Assembly (NCBI RefSeq): GCF_030160655.1 | Contig: NZ_BSOT01000006.1 | Location: forward strand, 310,001-374,000 | Direction: 5' to 3' | Source of the DNA: Agaribacter marinus | GTDB lineage: Bacteria > Pseudomonadota > Gammaproteobacteria > Enterobacterales > Alteromonadaceae | Length of the DNA stretch: 64,000 nt | Shown here: positions 37,505 through 46,233 of the stretch, one piece after another | How positions within the stretch are numbered: position 1 is the first letter of the stretch | How the letters are laid out: each line of letters opens with the position of its first letter | The notes under the pieces: generated by a model | What the model saw: the letters and a program-made list of their open reading frames with translations, nothing else | Databases searched by the model: none | What the model was told of the DNA's origin: nothing | Program-made: the position numbers and the translations under genes

Positions 37505-40500
37505 TTAGAAAGTGTATCTTGCACCAAGCGTATATCGAGCACCTAGTTGTTCTAAACGCCATATTTGTGCTTCAGTACGCCCGTGGGAGCGAGAGTTTTC
37601 TTCAGTAATATTGATACCTTCAACGAACACCGTCAAATCTTCATTTACGTCATACGACACACTAAAATCTATTTGAGATAATGACTCAACAAAGCCTGGT
37701 TCATTTACGTATTGAGTCGCATTTGCTAAGAATTTATCTCGCCAGTTGTAGGCGATACGCGCTTGAATTGCATCTTTTTCGTACATTAACACAAGGTTAG
37801 CGGTGTCACTCAAACCCACCAGTGCAAACTGGGTTTTGCTAGGGTCCGCGGTGATATCGAAGCCAATATCACCATTTACAGTCGTATAGTTAGCTTGTAC
37901 ACCAAACCCTGTATCAGCAAAAAAGTATTGTGACGCTAATTCAAACCCATAAATATGAGCGCCTTGGTTATTTTGCGGTTTTGCATTGATAAAGATTAAT
38001 TCTGGGTCGTCGGCATTCGGTAGCACATCAAATCGAGCTTCAAATTGTTCGTCAGTCAGTGAGAAGTAATCTACATTGTTTTCCATGGCGGCTACCATGT
38101 TAAACAGGGTAGTGTCACTGACTGCAATACCTAAACGGTTCAGCTCCGCTTCTGCGGCAAGCGCTCTAGGACCTGCGGTCGCATCTCGCAGTCCATAGAC
38201 GTTTTCTTCAACTTGTTGCGATCCGATGAAGTTTTTAACACGTTTATCATAGTAGCCAATAGACACATAGCTGGCGTCATCTAAATAATACTCGAGAGAT
38301 AAGTCGACGTTGTCAGATTCTACAGGTAACAATGCAGGGTTGCCGGAGCTTGCAGTTGCGGTTGCATCACCTGAGATCAACGTTGGGCTTGAAGGCGTCG
38401 ACACCGATGACGCTGCACTTAAGTTATTATAAGTCGCTCGGGCAATCGTTTTACTGTAAGAGAAACGCGCCATGAGGTTTTCTTTTAGCTCGATATCAAA
38501 ATCTAGGCTCGGTAACAGATAGTCATAGTCTGAGTCTAGGCTAAAGTCTTGAGTATCTGTGCCAAATCTGACGTTAAAGTCATTATTCCCTTCCCATGCT
38601 ACACCACTTGGTAAGTTAATGTTTGCGATAGCGGTTACATCTGTTTTTTCATATCTTAGGCCGGTTAAGAAATTGAACGGCATACCGCTAATTTCGCCTG
38701 AATGATCAACCTCAAAATAGACGCCAAATACATCTTCTTCAATAGTACGGTTGGTTGCAAGCGGGTTATTGGCCAACAAGTCGAAACCATATTGTTGTGC
38801 TGCCCATGCGCCTATTTCGCCAACGCGGCCTGTAAAGCCCTGGCTAAATATGCCGGAAGTATCATAATCGTCATATAGCGACTGAATATTCAGCGGTGTT
38901 AAAATGCCATCAGGTAATTCACCTGGGTTTTCAATCCCCCAGTTTCCTAATGTTTGTCTAGTCAAAGATTGTTGAGAAGTACTTTCCATCGAGCGGGATT
39001 CGATACCAAAATTAATCGCTGTGTTGTCGAGTGCATAAGTACCATTAATTTGAGCTTGTGTTACTTCAGTTTTTTGCCTATTGAAGTTCATATCGAAGAT
39101 GGACGTCCCGACGTCGTCTTGGTCAAGCGTTCCATTTGGATTTAAGTTACCTCTTGCCGCGTCGTCAAAATCAACCATCATGATAGGAAATTCACCACGA
39201 AAATCGGCTGTTTGACCGCGCACAACGTTTGCGCCTAGTCCCAGATTTGCCCAACTGCCATACGGTGCATCAGGTCTACCTTCAGCACTTGAATCGTGGA
39301 AATCAAATTCTAGCGACAAATCGTCGTTTACATTGTAGTCAACGTTAAAACCGATAGATTTGTTTTCATTCACCTGATTGAGTTCTTGTACTGCAAGCCC
39401 TAAATCCCGAGGCGCAAGGGAGCGTCTTTCCTGTCTAGCAATGACCGGTGTTTTGACCGCTTCATCATCAAAGGTTAATTCGGCAAAGAAGCGATCGTCC
39501 ATCCAAATGGATTGTTCAGCGCGTTGCTCATGTAACTCTTGTTTTGCATAGGTGTAATCTAGCGTGATTTCAATGTCGTCATTTGGCGCAAACTGTGCCG
39601 TGACTTGCGCATTTGTTCTGGTGCGTTTTCTGTCTGCTACGTAGTAACGTAAATCGGATGGTATCGCGAATAGTTGGCCGATAGCTGGCGCATTATTTAG
39701 CACTACCGCTGGGCCGTTATCGGCATCTGGAGATTGAGGAACCGTGCCATCAAAAGGATTGACACGCCATTCATTAACAAAAGCACCGACAGCGGAAGAA
39801 TCACGTTCTTGCAAACTTGCCGATAAGGAAATGCCGAACACTCGGTCTTCATTTACGTAACTGACTAATGTGGCAAATTCTGGCGTAACGTCATCACCTG
39901 TTCTATTTGTGGTATCTGAAAGCGCTTTCACTGATGCGGTCGCCGACAAGCCGTCTTCTCGTGCATTAAATGGTTTGAATGTTTTAATATTGATAGCTGA
40001 ACCAATCCAACCCGGTGCAATTCTGGCCTTGCCTGTCTTATACACATCAACGGCTCTCACACTTTCTGAAGCTAAGTCTGAAAAGTCGAAAGCGCGTGAA
40101 TTCGGAGTACCGCCACCGCTTGGTAAGACTGAACCGGGCATTACTCGATTGTTTAACAACACTTGGTTGAAGTCTTGCCCAAAACCCCTCGCCGTAATTA
40201 AGTTACCCTCACCGTTATTGCGACTGATGGATATCCCTGTAATGCGTTGCAGTGACTCTGCAAGGTTTGAATCTGGGAATTTACCAATATCTTCTGCTGA
40301 AATTGCATCGACAATCCCGGATGAATCTCGTTTTACACCCAAAGATTCTTGCAGGGAGCTTCGTAGCCCACTGACTTGGATTATTTCTACGCTGTCGTTG
40401 TTAGCGCCATTGTCTTGTGCTTGTGCAATTGAAGCAGAGCCTGTAGCGAGCAAGATGGAAATGCTCTTAGCTAATAGTGACTGATTAAACTTCGCTTTAG

Positions 40501-40507
40501 AAGTCAT
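37505..40507 (-). CDS. TonB-dependent receptor of the carbohydrate-uptake type
   Basis: About 1000 residues. Signal peptide ending ASIAQAQ, TonB-box-like VEIIQVSG, then LRSSLQESLGVKRDSSGIVDAISAEDIGKFPDSNLAESLQRITGISISR, the plug start shared by large oligosaccharide receptors of marine gammaproteobacteria. The barrel ends RYTLGARYTF with terminal Phe. ATG 40507 has AGGCGG about seven bases upstream and gives a normal signal peptide; the open frame up to 40654 adds 49 residues unlike a leader. It would import an oligosaccharide, here probably cello-oligosaccharide acids, into the periplasm. A LacI-type operator lies inside the gene (39917-39930) and two lie upstream. Confidence 0.9.
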   Translation of the reverse strand: MTSKAKFNQSLLAKSISILLATGSASIAQAQDNGANNDSVEIIQVSGLRSSLQESLGVKRDSSGIVDAISAEDIGKFPDSNLAESLQRITGISISRNNGEGNLITARGFGQDFNQVLLNNRVMPGSVLPSGGGTPNSRAFDFSDLASESVRAVDVYKTGKARIAPGWIGSAINIKTFKPFNAREDGLSATASVKALSDTTNRTGDDVTPEFATLVSYVNEDRVFGISLSASLQERDSSAVGAFVNEWRVNPFDGTVPQSPDADNGPAVVLNNAPAIGQLFAIPSDLRYYVADRKRTRTNAQVTAQFAPNDDIEITLDYTYAKQELHEQRAEQSIWMDDRFFAELTFDDEAVKTPVIARQERRSLAPRDLGLAVQELNQVNENKSIGFNVDYNVNDDLSLEFDFHDSSAEGRPDAPYGSWANLGLGANVVRGQTADFRGEFPIMMVDFDDAARGNLNPNGTLDQDDVGTSIFDMNFNRQKTEVTQAQINGTYALDNTAINFGIESRSMESTSQQSLTRQTLGNWGIENPGELPDGILTPLNIQSLYDDYDTSGIFSQGFTGRVGEIGAWAAQQYGFDLLANNPLATNRTIEEDVFGVYFEVDHSGEISGMPFNFLTGLRYEKTDVTAIANINLPSGVAWEGNNDFNVRFGTDTQDFSLDSDYDYLLPSLDFDIELKENLMARFSYSKTIARATYNNLSAASSVSTPSSPTLISGDATATASSGNPALLPVESDNVDLSLEYYLDDASYVSIGYYDKRVKNFIGSQQVEENVYGLRDATAGPRALAAEAELNRLGIAVSDTTLFNMVAAMENNVDYFSLTDEQFEARFDVLPNADDPELIFINAKPQNNQGAHIYGFELASQYFFADTGFGVQANYTTVNGDIGFDITADPSKTQFALVGLSDTANLVLMYEKDAIQARIAYNWRDKFLANATQYVNEPGFVESLSQIDFSVSYDVNEDLTVFVEGINITEENSRSHGRTEAQIWRLEQLGARYTLGARYTF
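39917..39930. promoter_or_regulatory. Intragenic LacI-type operator in the receptor gene
   Basis: TGAAAGCGCTTTCA, a perfect 14-bp palindrome identical to the operator at 40685-40698. It lies about 580 bp inside the receptor coding sequence, in the codons for a KALSD stretch. Identity over all 14 positions with the site beside the regulator gene makes chance unlikely. Confidence 0.6.
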
Positions 40508-40597
40508 GGTGCACCGCCTATGCTGGTTGAATGAGTTCTCATTGTTTATTGATATTATTGTTTTATTAATAGTCATTAATTGACTGTAAAAACAACG

Positions 40598-40611
40598 TGT
40601 AAGCGCTTTCA
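40598..40611. promoter_or_regulatory. LacI-type operator upstream of the TonB receptor
   Basis: TGTAAGCGCTTTCA, one mismatch from the perfect palindrome at 40685. It lies about 90 bp upstream of the receptor start and on the receptor side of the divergent intergenic region, a position suited to control of the catabolic operon. Confidence 0.7.
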
Positions 40612-40684
40612 TAAACAGGCCAAAAAAATTTATTATTTTGCGTGCCGTGCTCAATAAGGTTCATTTTAACAAATGACTGTCAAA

Positions 40685-40722
40685 TGAAAGCGCTTTCAAA
40701 ATATCTAAAATTCTCGTATAAT
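40685..40722 (+). promoter_or_regulatory. LacI-type operator overlapping the regulator promoter
   Basis: A perfect palindrome TGAAAGCGCTTTCA (40685-40698) is followed by a consensus -10 TATAAT at 40717-40722. A 17-bp spacer places the -35 at 40694-40699, inside the right half of the palindrome. Binding there would block the lacI-type gene that starts at 40762, which is the usual autorepression arrangement. Confidence 0.75.
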
Positions 40723-40761
40723 GCAATCTAAAATTACAATAATTTAATAACTATTTAACAA

Positions 40762-41769
40762 ATGCCGACAATATACGAAGTATCAGAACTTGCTGGTGTA
40801 TCACTTGCTACTGTCTCTAGGGTCATGAATGGCTCAGCAAAAGTAAGTGAAAAAAGCAAAAAGAAGGTGCGAGATGCAATGGAGGAGCTAGGTTATCGAC
40901 CTAATTCAGTGGCAATTTCGCTAGCGTCAAAGCGTTCAAACTGTATCGGTATTTTGGTAGCGGAATTGGATGGTGCGTTTTTTGGTAGCATGATGACGGG
41001 TATCGAAAAGACACTTCGTCAATACCAAAAGCATGTTGTTATTACTGCTGGCCACAGCAATGACGCCGATGAACGCGAAGGTGTTGAGTTTCTTAAATCG
41101 CGCAATTGCGATGCCCTAGTGATTCATGCTGAACAGTTAAGTGATGAATATTTGATTGAACTGAGTAAAGGCGATACCCCAATTGTTGTAATGAATCGAC
41201 AAATAGACGCTATCGCTGAAAAGTGTGTGTCGTTAGACAACGTTAAAGGCGGATATATCGCAACGCGACATGTATTAGAGAAAGGTCATCGCCAGTTGGT
41301 TAATATTGCAGGGCCTAAATTTAAGAATGATGCAATGGAGCGTATCGTTGGTTTTCAGCAAGCCGTAAATGAAGCGGGTATCGATTTTGATGAAAACCGA
41401 GTGTTTGAAGGGGACTATTTACAAGAGAGTGGTGCGGCCGCGATTGATCATTTTGTTATGAGTGGTATTGAATTCACGGGTGTCGTGTGTGGTAATGATC
41501 AAATGGCGATTGGCGCCATGGCACGTTTGCGAGAATATAAACGCTTGCCCTCAAAAGATGTTGCAGTAATAGGCTTTGACGATGTGTCGTTTGCAGCATG
41601 TACTTATCCAACCTTAACAACCATTAACTACCCAATAAAACTCATGGGCCAGCAAGCAGCAAAATTAGTATTAAAAGATGTATATAAAATCGGCGTTAAA
41701 GATATTCGACAGATTTATGAACCCACATTGATGGAACGTAACTCTGTAAAACGCCTGAGATCAAAATAG
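40762..41769 (+). CDS. LacI-family transcriptional regulator
   Basis: 335 residues. N-terminal DNA-binding domain TIYEVSELAGVSLATVSRVMNGSAKVSEKSKKKVRDAMEELGYRPN, with hinge helix following, then a periplasmic-binding-protein-like effector domain (IGILVAELDGAFFGSMMTGIE; VVCGNDQMAIGAMARL; VAVIGFDDVSFAACTYPTLTTI). It is transcribed divergently from the TonB receptor operon. Its recognition helix (SLATVSR) is of the class that reads a central CGCG/GCGC palindrome, in agreement with the TGAAAGCGCTTTCA sites. The expected inducer is a catabolite of the sugar acid handled by the operon. Confidence 0.93.
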   Translation: MPTIYEVSELAGVSLATVSRVMNGSAKVSEKSKKKVRDAMEELGYRPNSVAISLASKRSNCIGILVAELDGAFFGSMMTGIEKTLRQYQKHVVITAGHSNDADEREGVEFLKSRNCDALVIHAEQLSDEYLIELSKGDTPIVVMNRQIDAIAEKCVSLDNVKGGYIATRHVLEKGHRQLVNIAGPKFKNDAMERIVGFQQAVNEAGIDFDENRVFEGDYLQESGAAAIDHFVMSGIEFTGVVCGNDQMAIGAMARLREYKRLPSKDVAVIGFDDVSFAACTYPTLTTINYPIKLMGQQAAKLVLKDVYKIGVKDIRQIYEPTLMERNSVKRLRSK

Positions 41770-41784
41770 GCTAGCGGCTAGGAC

Positions 41785-42801
41785 TCAGTTTGCATCTAAA
41801 TCATCAACACCCATGATATGCCCGAGTTCAACAATGCCTTTGTGATGTTCTTTCTTTGCTTTAAATAGCAAGTTGTCTGCGGCTTGATATAACTGAACGG
41901 CATTTCCGCCGCCAGCGGGGGCGGCAACAGCGACTGCAATTGTGCACTCGATTTTATGATCGCCAAATTCTTGATTAACGACAAAATTAGGTTGATTAAA
42001 CGTATTTATTATTTGGTTAGCTTTGATTTTTGCGCCACTCGTTGAGCAATCTGATAACAAAAGCCCAAAACAGTCATCATCTAGGGAGGCGAATAAATCA
42101 CCCGGTCTTGCGCCAATGCCAGACAAGGCATCCGCAATACTCGCGGTCATTGCGTAGTATTCGTCTTTACCATATTCCTTTTTGAACCATTGCATGTCTT
42201 CCAATCTAACCAAGAGCAACGACAAATGGTGCCAATAGCGTGCGCATCGAGACCATTCTTGCTTGAGTACTTCATCAAACTTAGCTGAGTTAGGTAAGTG
42301 CGTGAGTGGATCTATAAAAATAAGGGCTTCGAGTCGTTTTGTTTTACGATATTGCGCTGCGTGACGGTTGATACGAGCAACTAGTTCTTCGATAATTGGG
42401 GGTTTGACTACAAAGTCAGCACCACCAAGCTGAAAAGCTTGTGCTTTAATATTTGATCCCGTTAAGCTCGACATAAAAATAATGGGGATGTTACTGGTGT
42501 ATTGGTTTTCTCTGAGTCGCTCGCAAAATTGAAGACCGTCTTCATCAGGCATCAGAATATCAAGTATTATAGCGTCAGGTAGTGGTGCTCTATTTAGCAA
42601 TTCCCACGCTTTTTCGGTTGTGCGGGCAAAAGACATTGTGAAGTGTTTGGCAAGACCATTTGCGTATAACTTCAATTCTATATCGTTGTCGTCAATTACC
42701 ATCACGCGAAACTGTCGGTTTTCACCTGCTTCATCTGATAATAGTTCCATACTAATAGGTCCGTTATGACGCTGAGCGTCATCTAGCGAGTATTTTTCCA
42801 T
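41785..42801 (-). CDS. Response regulator with degenerate GGDEF domain
   Basis: 338 residues. The N-terminal receiver domain is complete: acidic pair in VIDDND, phosphoacceptor Asp in IILDILMPDEDG, Thr/Ser in FMSSLTG, and Lys in VVKPP. A helical joint leads to a GGDEF domain starting LIFIDPLTHLPNSAKFDEVL, but the GG[D/E]EF active site is replaced by SLDDDCFG, so diguanylate cyclase activity is unlikely. It may act as a binding or regulatory module. No sensor kinase gene is adjacent. It is convergent with the LacI gene and divergent from speA. Confidence 0.87.
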   Translation of the reverse strand: MEKYSLDDAQRHNGPISMELLSDEAGENRQFRVMVIDDNDIELKLYANGLAKHFTMSFARTTEKAWELLNRAPLPDAIILDILMPDEDGLQFCERLRENQYTSNIPIIFMSSLTGSNIKAQAFQLGGADFVVKPPIIEELVARINRHAAQYRKTKRLEALIFIDPLTHLPNSAKFDEVLKQEWSRCARYWHHLSLLLVRLEDMQWFKKEYGKDEYYAMTASIADALSGIGARPGDLFASLDDDCFGLLLSDCSTSGAKIKANQIINTFNQPNFVVNQEFGDHKIECTIAVAVAAPAGGGNAVQLYQAADNLLFKAKKEHHKGIVELGHIMGVDDLDAN

Positions 42802-42989
42802 GTCACTTGCTCTAGGTTTACGTACTGCGTTAACAATTAAGTTACACTAGGTTCATAAATCTCGCAAACATATTATGTGTAAAATGCAAATGCTTACTAT
42901 ATCTGCCCGCGAATACAACTGCTGGTATCGAACAAAATGCTCGTTATAATACGCGCAAATGAAACGTAATTTATTAACTAGTGTGGCGT

Positions 42990-44933
42990 ATGAGTCAAGT
43001 GAATAATCAGCGTAAACGCGATTGGTCTATTGAAGAAGCTGAGCGAGTATTTGGTGTGGCTAGCTGGGGGGGCGGATATTTTGATATTGGTCAAAATGGG
43101 CATATTCATGTTATTCCACAGCCAAACAGCCCCGATATTCGGATTGATTTTAAAGCGGTTATTGATGAAATTCGAGGCGAAGGAATTCAATTCCCTATTG
43201 TTATTCGTTTCCATGATGTACTGCGTTCGCAAGTCGTAGCGCTTAACCAAACCTTTGGTCGCGCAATTGATGCCGCAAAATATGAAGCAGAATATCGTGG
43301 TGTATTTCCAATTAAAGTCAATCAAATGCGCGAAGTAGTGGAAGAGATTGTCGACGCTGGCGCAGAATACAATTTTGGATTGGAAGCTGGCTCTAAACCT
43401 GAATTACTCGCGGTACTAGCATATAACACCAACCAAGATGCTCTCACCATACTTAATGGATACAAAGACGAAGAATTTATGCGCTTGGCATTATTGGGTC
43501 GCCGCTTAGGCCGCAAGGTGGTTGTGGTCATCGAAAAATTTAGTGAGTTGGTATCATTGGTAAGGCTCAGTAAAGAGTTAAATATTGAGCCAATGGTGGG
43601 ACTGCGCGCCAAAATGCAAGTTAAGAGCTTAGGTCGTTGGCAAGGCTCTAGTGGAGAGCGAGCAAAATTTGGGCTGACGATAGCTGAAATCATTAAGGCA
43701 GCTCGCTATTTAGAAGCGCATGAAATGGGAGATGCGCTCAAATTACTGCATTTTCATATTGGCAGTCAGTTGCCTGATATCCGTGCGATTAAAGATGCCG
43801 TGAATGAGAGTGCGATGATTTATGCCGAGTTGGTACATATGGGCTTTCCGCTCGAATATGTGGATGTAGGCGGCGGTTTAGGCATTGACTATGATGGCAG
43901 TAAATCCACAAATGATTCATCTCGAAATTACACCTTAGAAGAATATGTTGCCGACGTCGTTTACGGTTTAAAGGAAGTGTGTGACTTGGAAAACGTGCCG
44001 CACCCACACATTGTTTCTGAAAGTGGTCGGGCAATTACCGCGCATCATAGCTGCGTAATAACGGAAGTTGTCGGTGAAATTAAGCCTGATGGCGCTGAAA
44101 TAGATACAACGCCACGAGAAAATGACCATGTGTTACTTAAGAATCTATATGAGTTACACCAATACATCGACGATCACAAAAATTATCAAGAAGTCTACAA
44201 CGATGCGACACAGTGGAAGGAACAAGCTGCTGAGGCGTTTAAACTACGAGTTATTAGCTTAGAAGAGCTTGGTAAGATAGAAACACTGTATTGGCAAATA
44301 ATGCGCAAGGTACAAAGCTACTATCAGTCAGAAGATTTTGTGCCTGCGGAGGTACAGTCCCTTGATTTTTCTATTAGCTCTCAGTATTTGTGTAATTTTT
44401 CAATCTTTCAATCCGCAGTCGATAGTTGGGCTATTGACCAAATTTTACCTGTTGTACCTATTACGGGTTTAGATAAGCCTCCCACTAAAAATTGCTCTTT
44501 GGTCGATATTACTTGTGATAGCGACGGCAAAATCGACAAATTCATTGTTGATCATGAATTGAGTAATGTCCTTCCGATGTATGATATTCCTGAAGATGAA
44601 CCTTTATATTTGGGGATGTTTTTGACGGGTGCTTATCAAGACGTTATGGGTGACATGCACAACTTATTTGGTCGTCTAAATGAAGTACATATTTTTAGCT
44701 ATGATGACGATCCAGAAGATTTTTACATCGAAGAAGTGGTAAAAGGCTCGTCTGTCGACAAAGTCTTGTCAGTAATGCAATACCACCCAAGTTCAATGGC
44801 CTTAGATGTAAAAAAACTCATTGATAGACAAGTGGCTGAAGGCCACATAAAACCTAGAGAAGGCGTAAAGTGGACGGATTTTTATGAGTATTGCCTTGAG
44901 GGTTACACATACTTGAACACATCGAAACCTTGA
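42990..44933 (+). CDS. speA: Biosynthetic arginine decarboxylase
   Basis: Converts arginine to agmatine for polyamine synthesis, with PLP and Mg2+. About 647 residues, matching the family. Seen: WSIEEAERVFGV at the start, the PLP Lys in GVFPIKVNQMREVVEE, HFHIGSQLPD and VDVGGGLGIDYDGS in the barrel, VSESGRAITAHH, and the C-terminal catalytic segment GAYQDVMGDMHNLFGRLNE. ATG 42990 is preferred to the GTG at 42981 because the sequence from there matches the family opening. No agmatinase gene lies next to it. Confidence 0.95.
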   Translation: MSQVNNQRKRDWSIEEAERVFGVASWGGGYFDIGQNGHIHVIPQPNSPDIRIDFKAVIDEIRGEGIQFPIVIRFHDVLRSQVVALNQTFGRAIDAAKYEAEYRGVFPIKVNQMREVVEEIVDAGAEYNFGLEAGSKPELLAVLAYNTNQDALTILNGYKDEEFMRLALLGRRLGRKVVVVIEKFSELVSLVRLSKELNIEPMVGLRAKMQVKSLGRWQGSSGERAKFGLTIAEIIKAARYLEAHEMGDALKLLHFHIGSQLPDIRAIKDAVNESAMIYAELVHMGFPLEYVDVGGGLGIDYDGSKSTNDSSRNYTLEEYVADVVYGLKEVCDLENVPHPHIVSESGRAITAHHSCVITEVVGEIKPDGAEIDTTPRENDHVLLKNLYELHQYIDDHKNYQEVYNDATQWKEQAAEAFKLRVISLEELGKIETLYWQIMRKVQSYYQSEDFVPAEVQSLDFSISSQYLCNFSIFQSAVDSWAIDQILPVVPITGLDKPPTKNCSLVDITCDSDGKIDKFIVDHELSNVLPMYDIPEDEPLYLGMFLTGAYQDVMGDMHNLFGRLNEVHIFSYDDDPEDFYIEEVVKGSSVDKVLSVMQYHPSSMALDVKKLIDRQVAEGHIKPREGVKWTDFYEYCLEGYTYLNTSKP

Positions 44934-44947
44934 TTGCATTTGCATAC

Positions 44948-44977
44948 GACCAAGATGACTTAGGCAGTATCTTGGTC
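44948..44977. terminator. Perfect hairpin between speA and the convergent GGDEF gene
   Basis: GACCAAGAT (44948-44956) pairs with ATCTTGGTC (44969-44977) over a 12-base loop. It starts 14 bp after the speA stop and runs into the last codons of the convergent diguanylate cyclase gene. The position fits a shared bidirectional terminator, but there is no T-run on either strand, so a role in Rho-independent termination is uncertain. Confidence 0.4.
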
Positions 44978-46141
44978 AACGTTTAACGACTCGTAATACT
45001 TTACTCGATTTCGCCCTTGGCGCTTAGCTTCGTATAGGGCTTTGTCTGCACGATTTATTAGCGCATCCGAGCTCAGTTTGCTCAACGGTGGTAAGGTCGT
45101 TACACCTACACTAATGGTAATTGACTGAAGATAAGTTAGTTTGGACGTAGCATGTGGGATACGTTTTTCTTGTATCGAGAGTTGCAGTTTTTCAGCAAAA
45201 TTGAAAGCACCTTTTGCATCAATATTTGGTAGAATGATTGCAAATTCTTCACCGCCATAACGTGCAATTAAGTCACCTTTTCGTTTGGCTAAGTCGGATA
45301 AATGCTGCGCGATATTAATGAGGCAATTGTCACCTGCCACATGACCATAGTGATCGTTATATTCCTTAAAGTGATCGACATCCAAGATGATTAACGAGAG
45401 CGAAGAATGGTTACGATAAGCTCTGCCGATTTCTGTCGTGAGCATTTCATCAAAGTAGCGACGATTGAACAAGCCTGTTAGGCCATCACGACGAGATATT
45501 TCCTGAAGTTGGTGCTCTACAATTTTCCGCTTTTCGATTTCGTGGCTATGTTGGTGATTTAATGAGATAGACTTTTTAAATGCGGCGTTTACAGTGCGTA
45601 CAAGGCTTAACACAATGCCTGAAAAAAACACAATGCAAAGCGACGAAATGTACCCTGCGTACCCTCCGTATATTGCGATGTGAATCGTACTTGGTACGGC
45701 GATGGGTATAATAAAACTTAATAGGCTTAAGTAACTTGCGCCAAACCCGACACAAGCGATTGAACTGAGCATTATGATAAATAAACCAATGGACATGACA
45801 TATTCAGGTTTATCCATTGGTACAAAAGATATAAATGCGAATGAATATGCAAACCCTGCCAAAGCAGAGACGCCCATCCATGCATATTTCCAATATTGAA
45901 ACTGTTGTTTATCAATTTTTTTACGCTGTGTTTTGTACATAAAGAACAAGGACAAGCGCAAAATGGACAGTAATAAAACCGCGCAAAACCATTGATATAA
46001 CGACGTGTGATTAGCTACAGGGAGGATCCAAAACAAAAACAATAGCGCAGACACTGGGTGCGCTATCGCGACGCGCCAAGTTTGCTTATACAGTAAATCG
46101 ATGACTTCGATTTGTGTCAGTCGGGCAATGCTTTCTTTCAT
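44960..46141 (-). CDS. Membrane diguanylate cyclase
   Basis: 393 residues. About six hydrophobic helices in residues 25-190 (for example ALLFLFWILPVAN, FIIPIAVPSTIHIAIYGGYAGY) form an uncharacterised sensor region. The C-terminal GGDEF domain starts RRDGLTGLFNRRYFDEML and keeps ARYGGEEFAIILP, so it should make cyclic di-GMP. RKGD, five residues before GGEEF, is the RxxD inhibitory site for product feedback. It is therefore the catalytically competent counterpart of the degenerate GGDEF protein two genes away. Confidence 0.92.
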   Translation of the reverse strand: MKESIARLTQIEVIDLLYKQTWRVAIAHPVSALLFLFWILPVANHTSLYQWFCAVLLLSILRLSLFFMYKTQRKKIDKQQFQYWKYAWMGVSALAGFAYSFAFISFVPMDKPEYVMSIGLFIIMLSSIACVGFGASYLSLLSFIIPIAVPSTIHIAIYGGYAGYISSLCIVFFSGIVLSLVRTVNAAFKKSISLNHQHSHEIEKRKIVEHQLQEISRRDGLTGLFNRRYFDEMLTTEIGRAYRNHSSLSLIILDVDHFKEYNDHYGHVAGDNCLINIAQHLSDLAKRKGDLIARYGGEEFAIILPNIDAKGAFNFAEKLQLSIQEKRIPHATSKLTYLQSITISVGVTTLPPLSKLSSDALINRADKALYEAKRQGRNRVKYYESLNVDQDTA

Positions 46142-46233
46142 TAAAAGCGCTTTACTTATACTCTTGCTTAATGTTCTTCTATTCGCTGTTATCGGCCAGA
46201 ATAAAGATGGGTTTAACGCAAATCAGATGATAT

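Noticed and set aside
39870-40484. 204-residue open frame antisense to the TonB receptor
   Set aside because: It lies entirely within the receptor gene on the other strand, has no ribosome site, and reads as a low-information Ser/Pro/Leu mixture expected of a shadow frame.
46143-46155. AAAGCGCTTT directly before the diguanylate cyclase start, like the LacI operator core
   Set aside because: Only the 10-bp core matches; the outer TG..CA positions of the operator are missing and the gene has no link with the sugar operon. Treated as chance.
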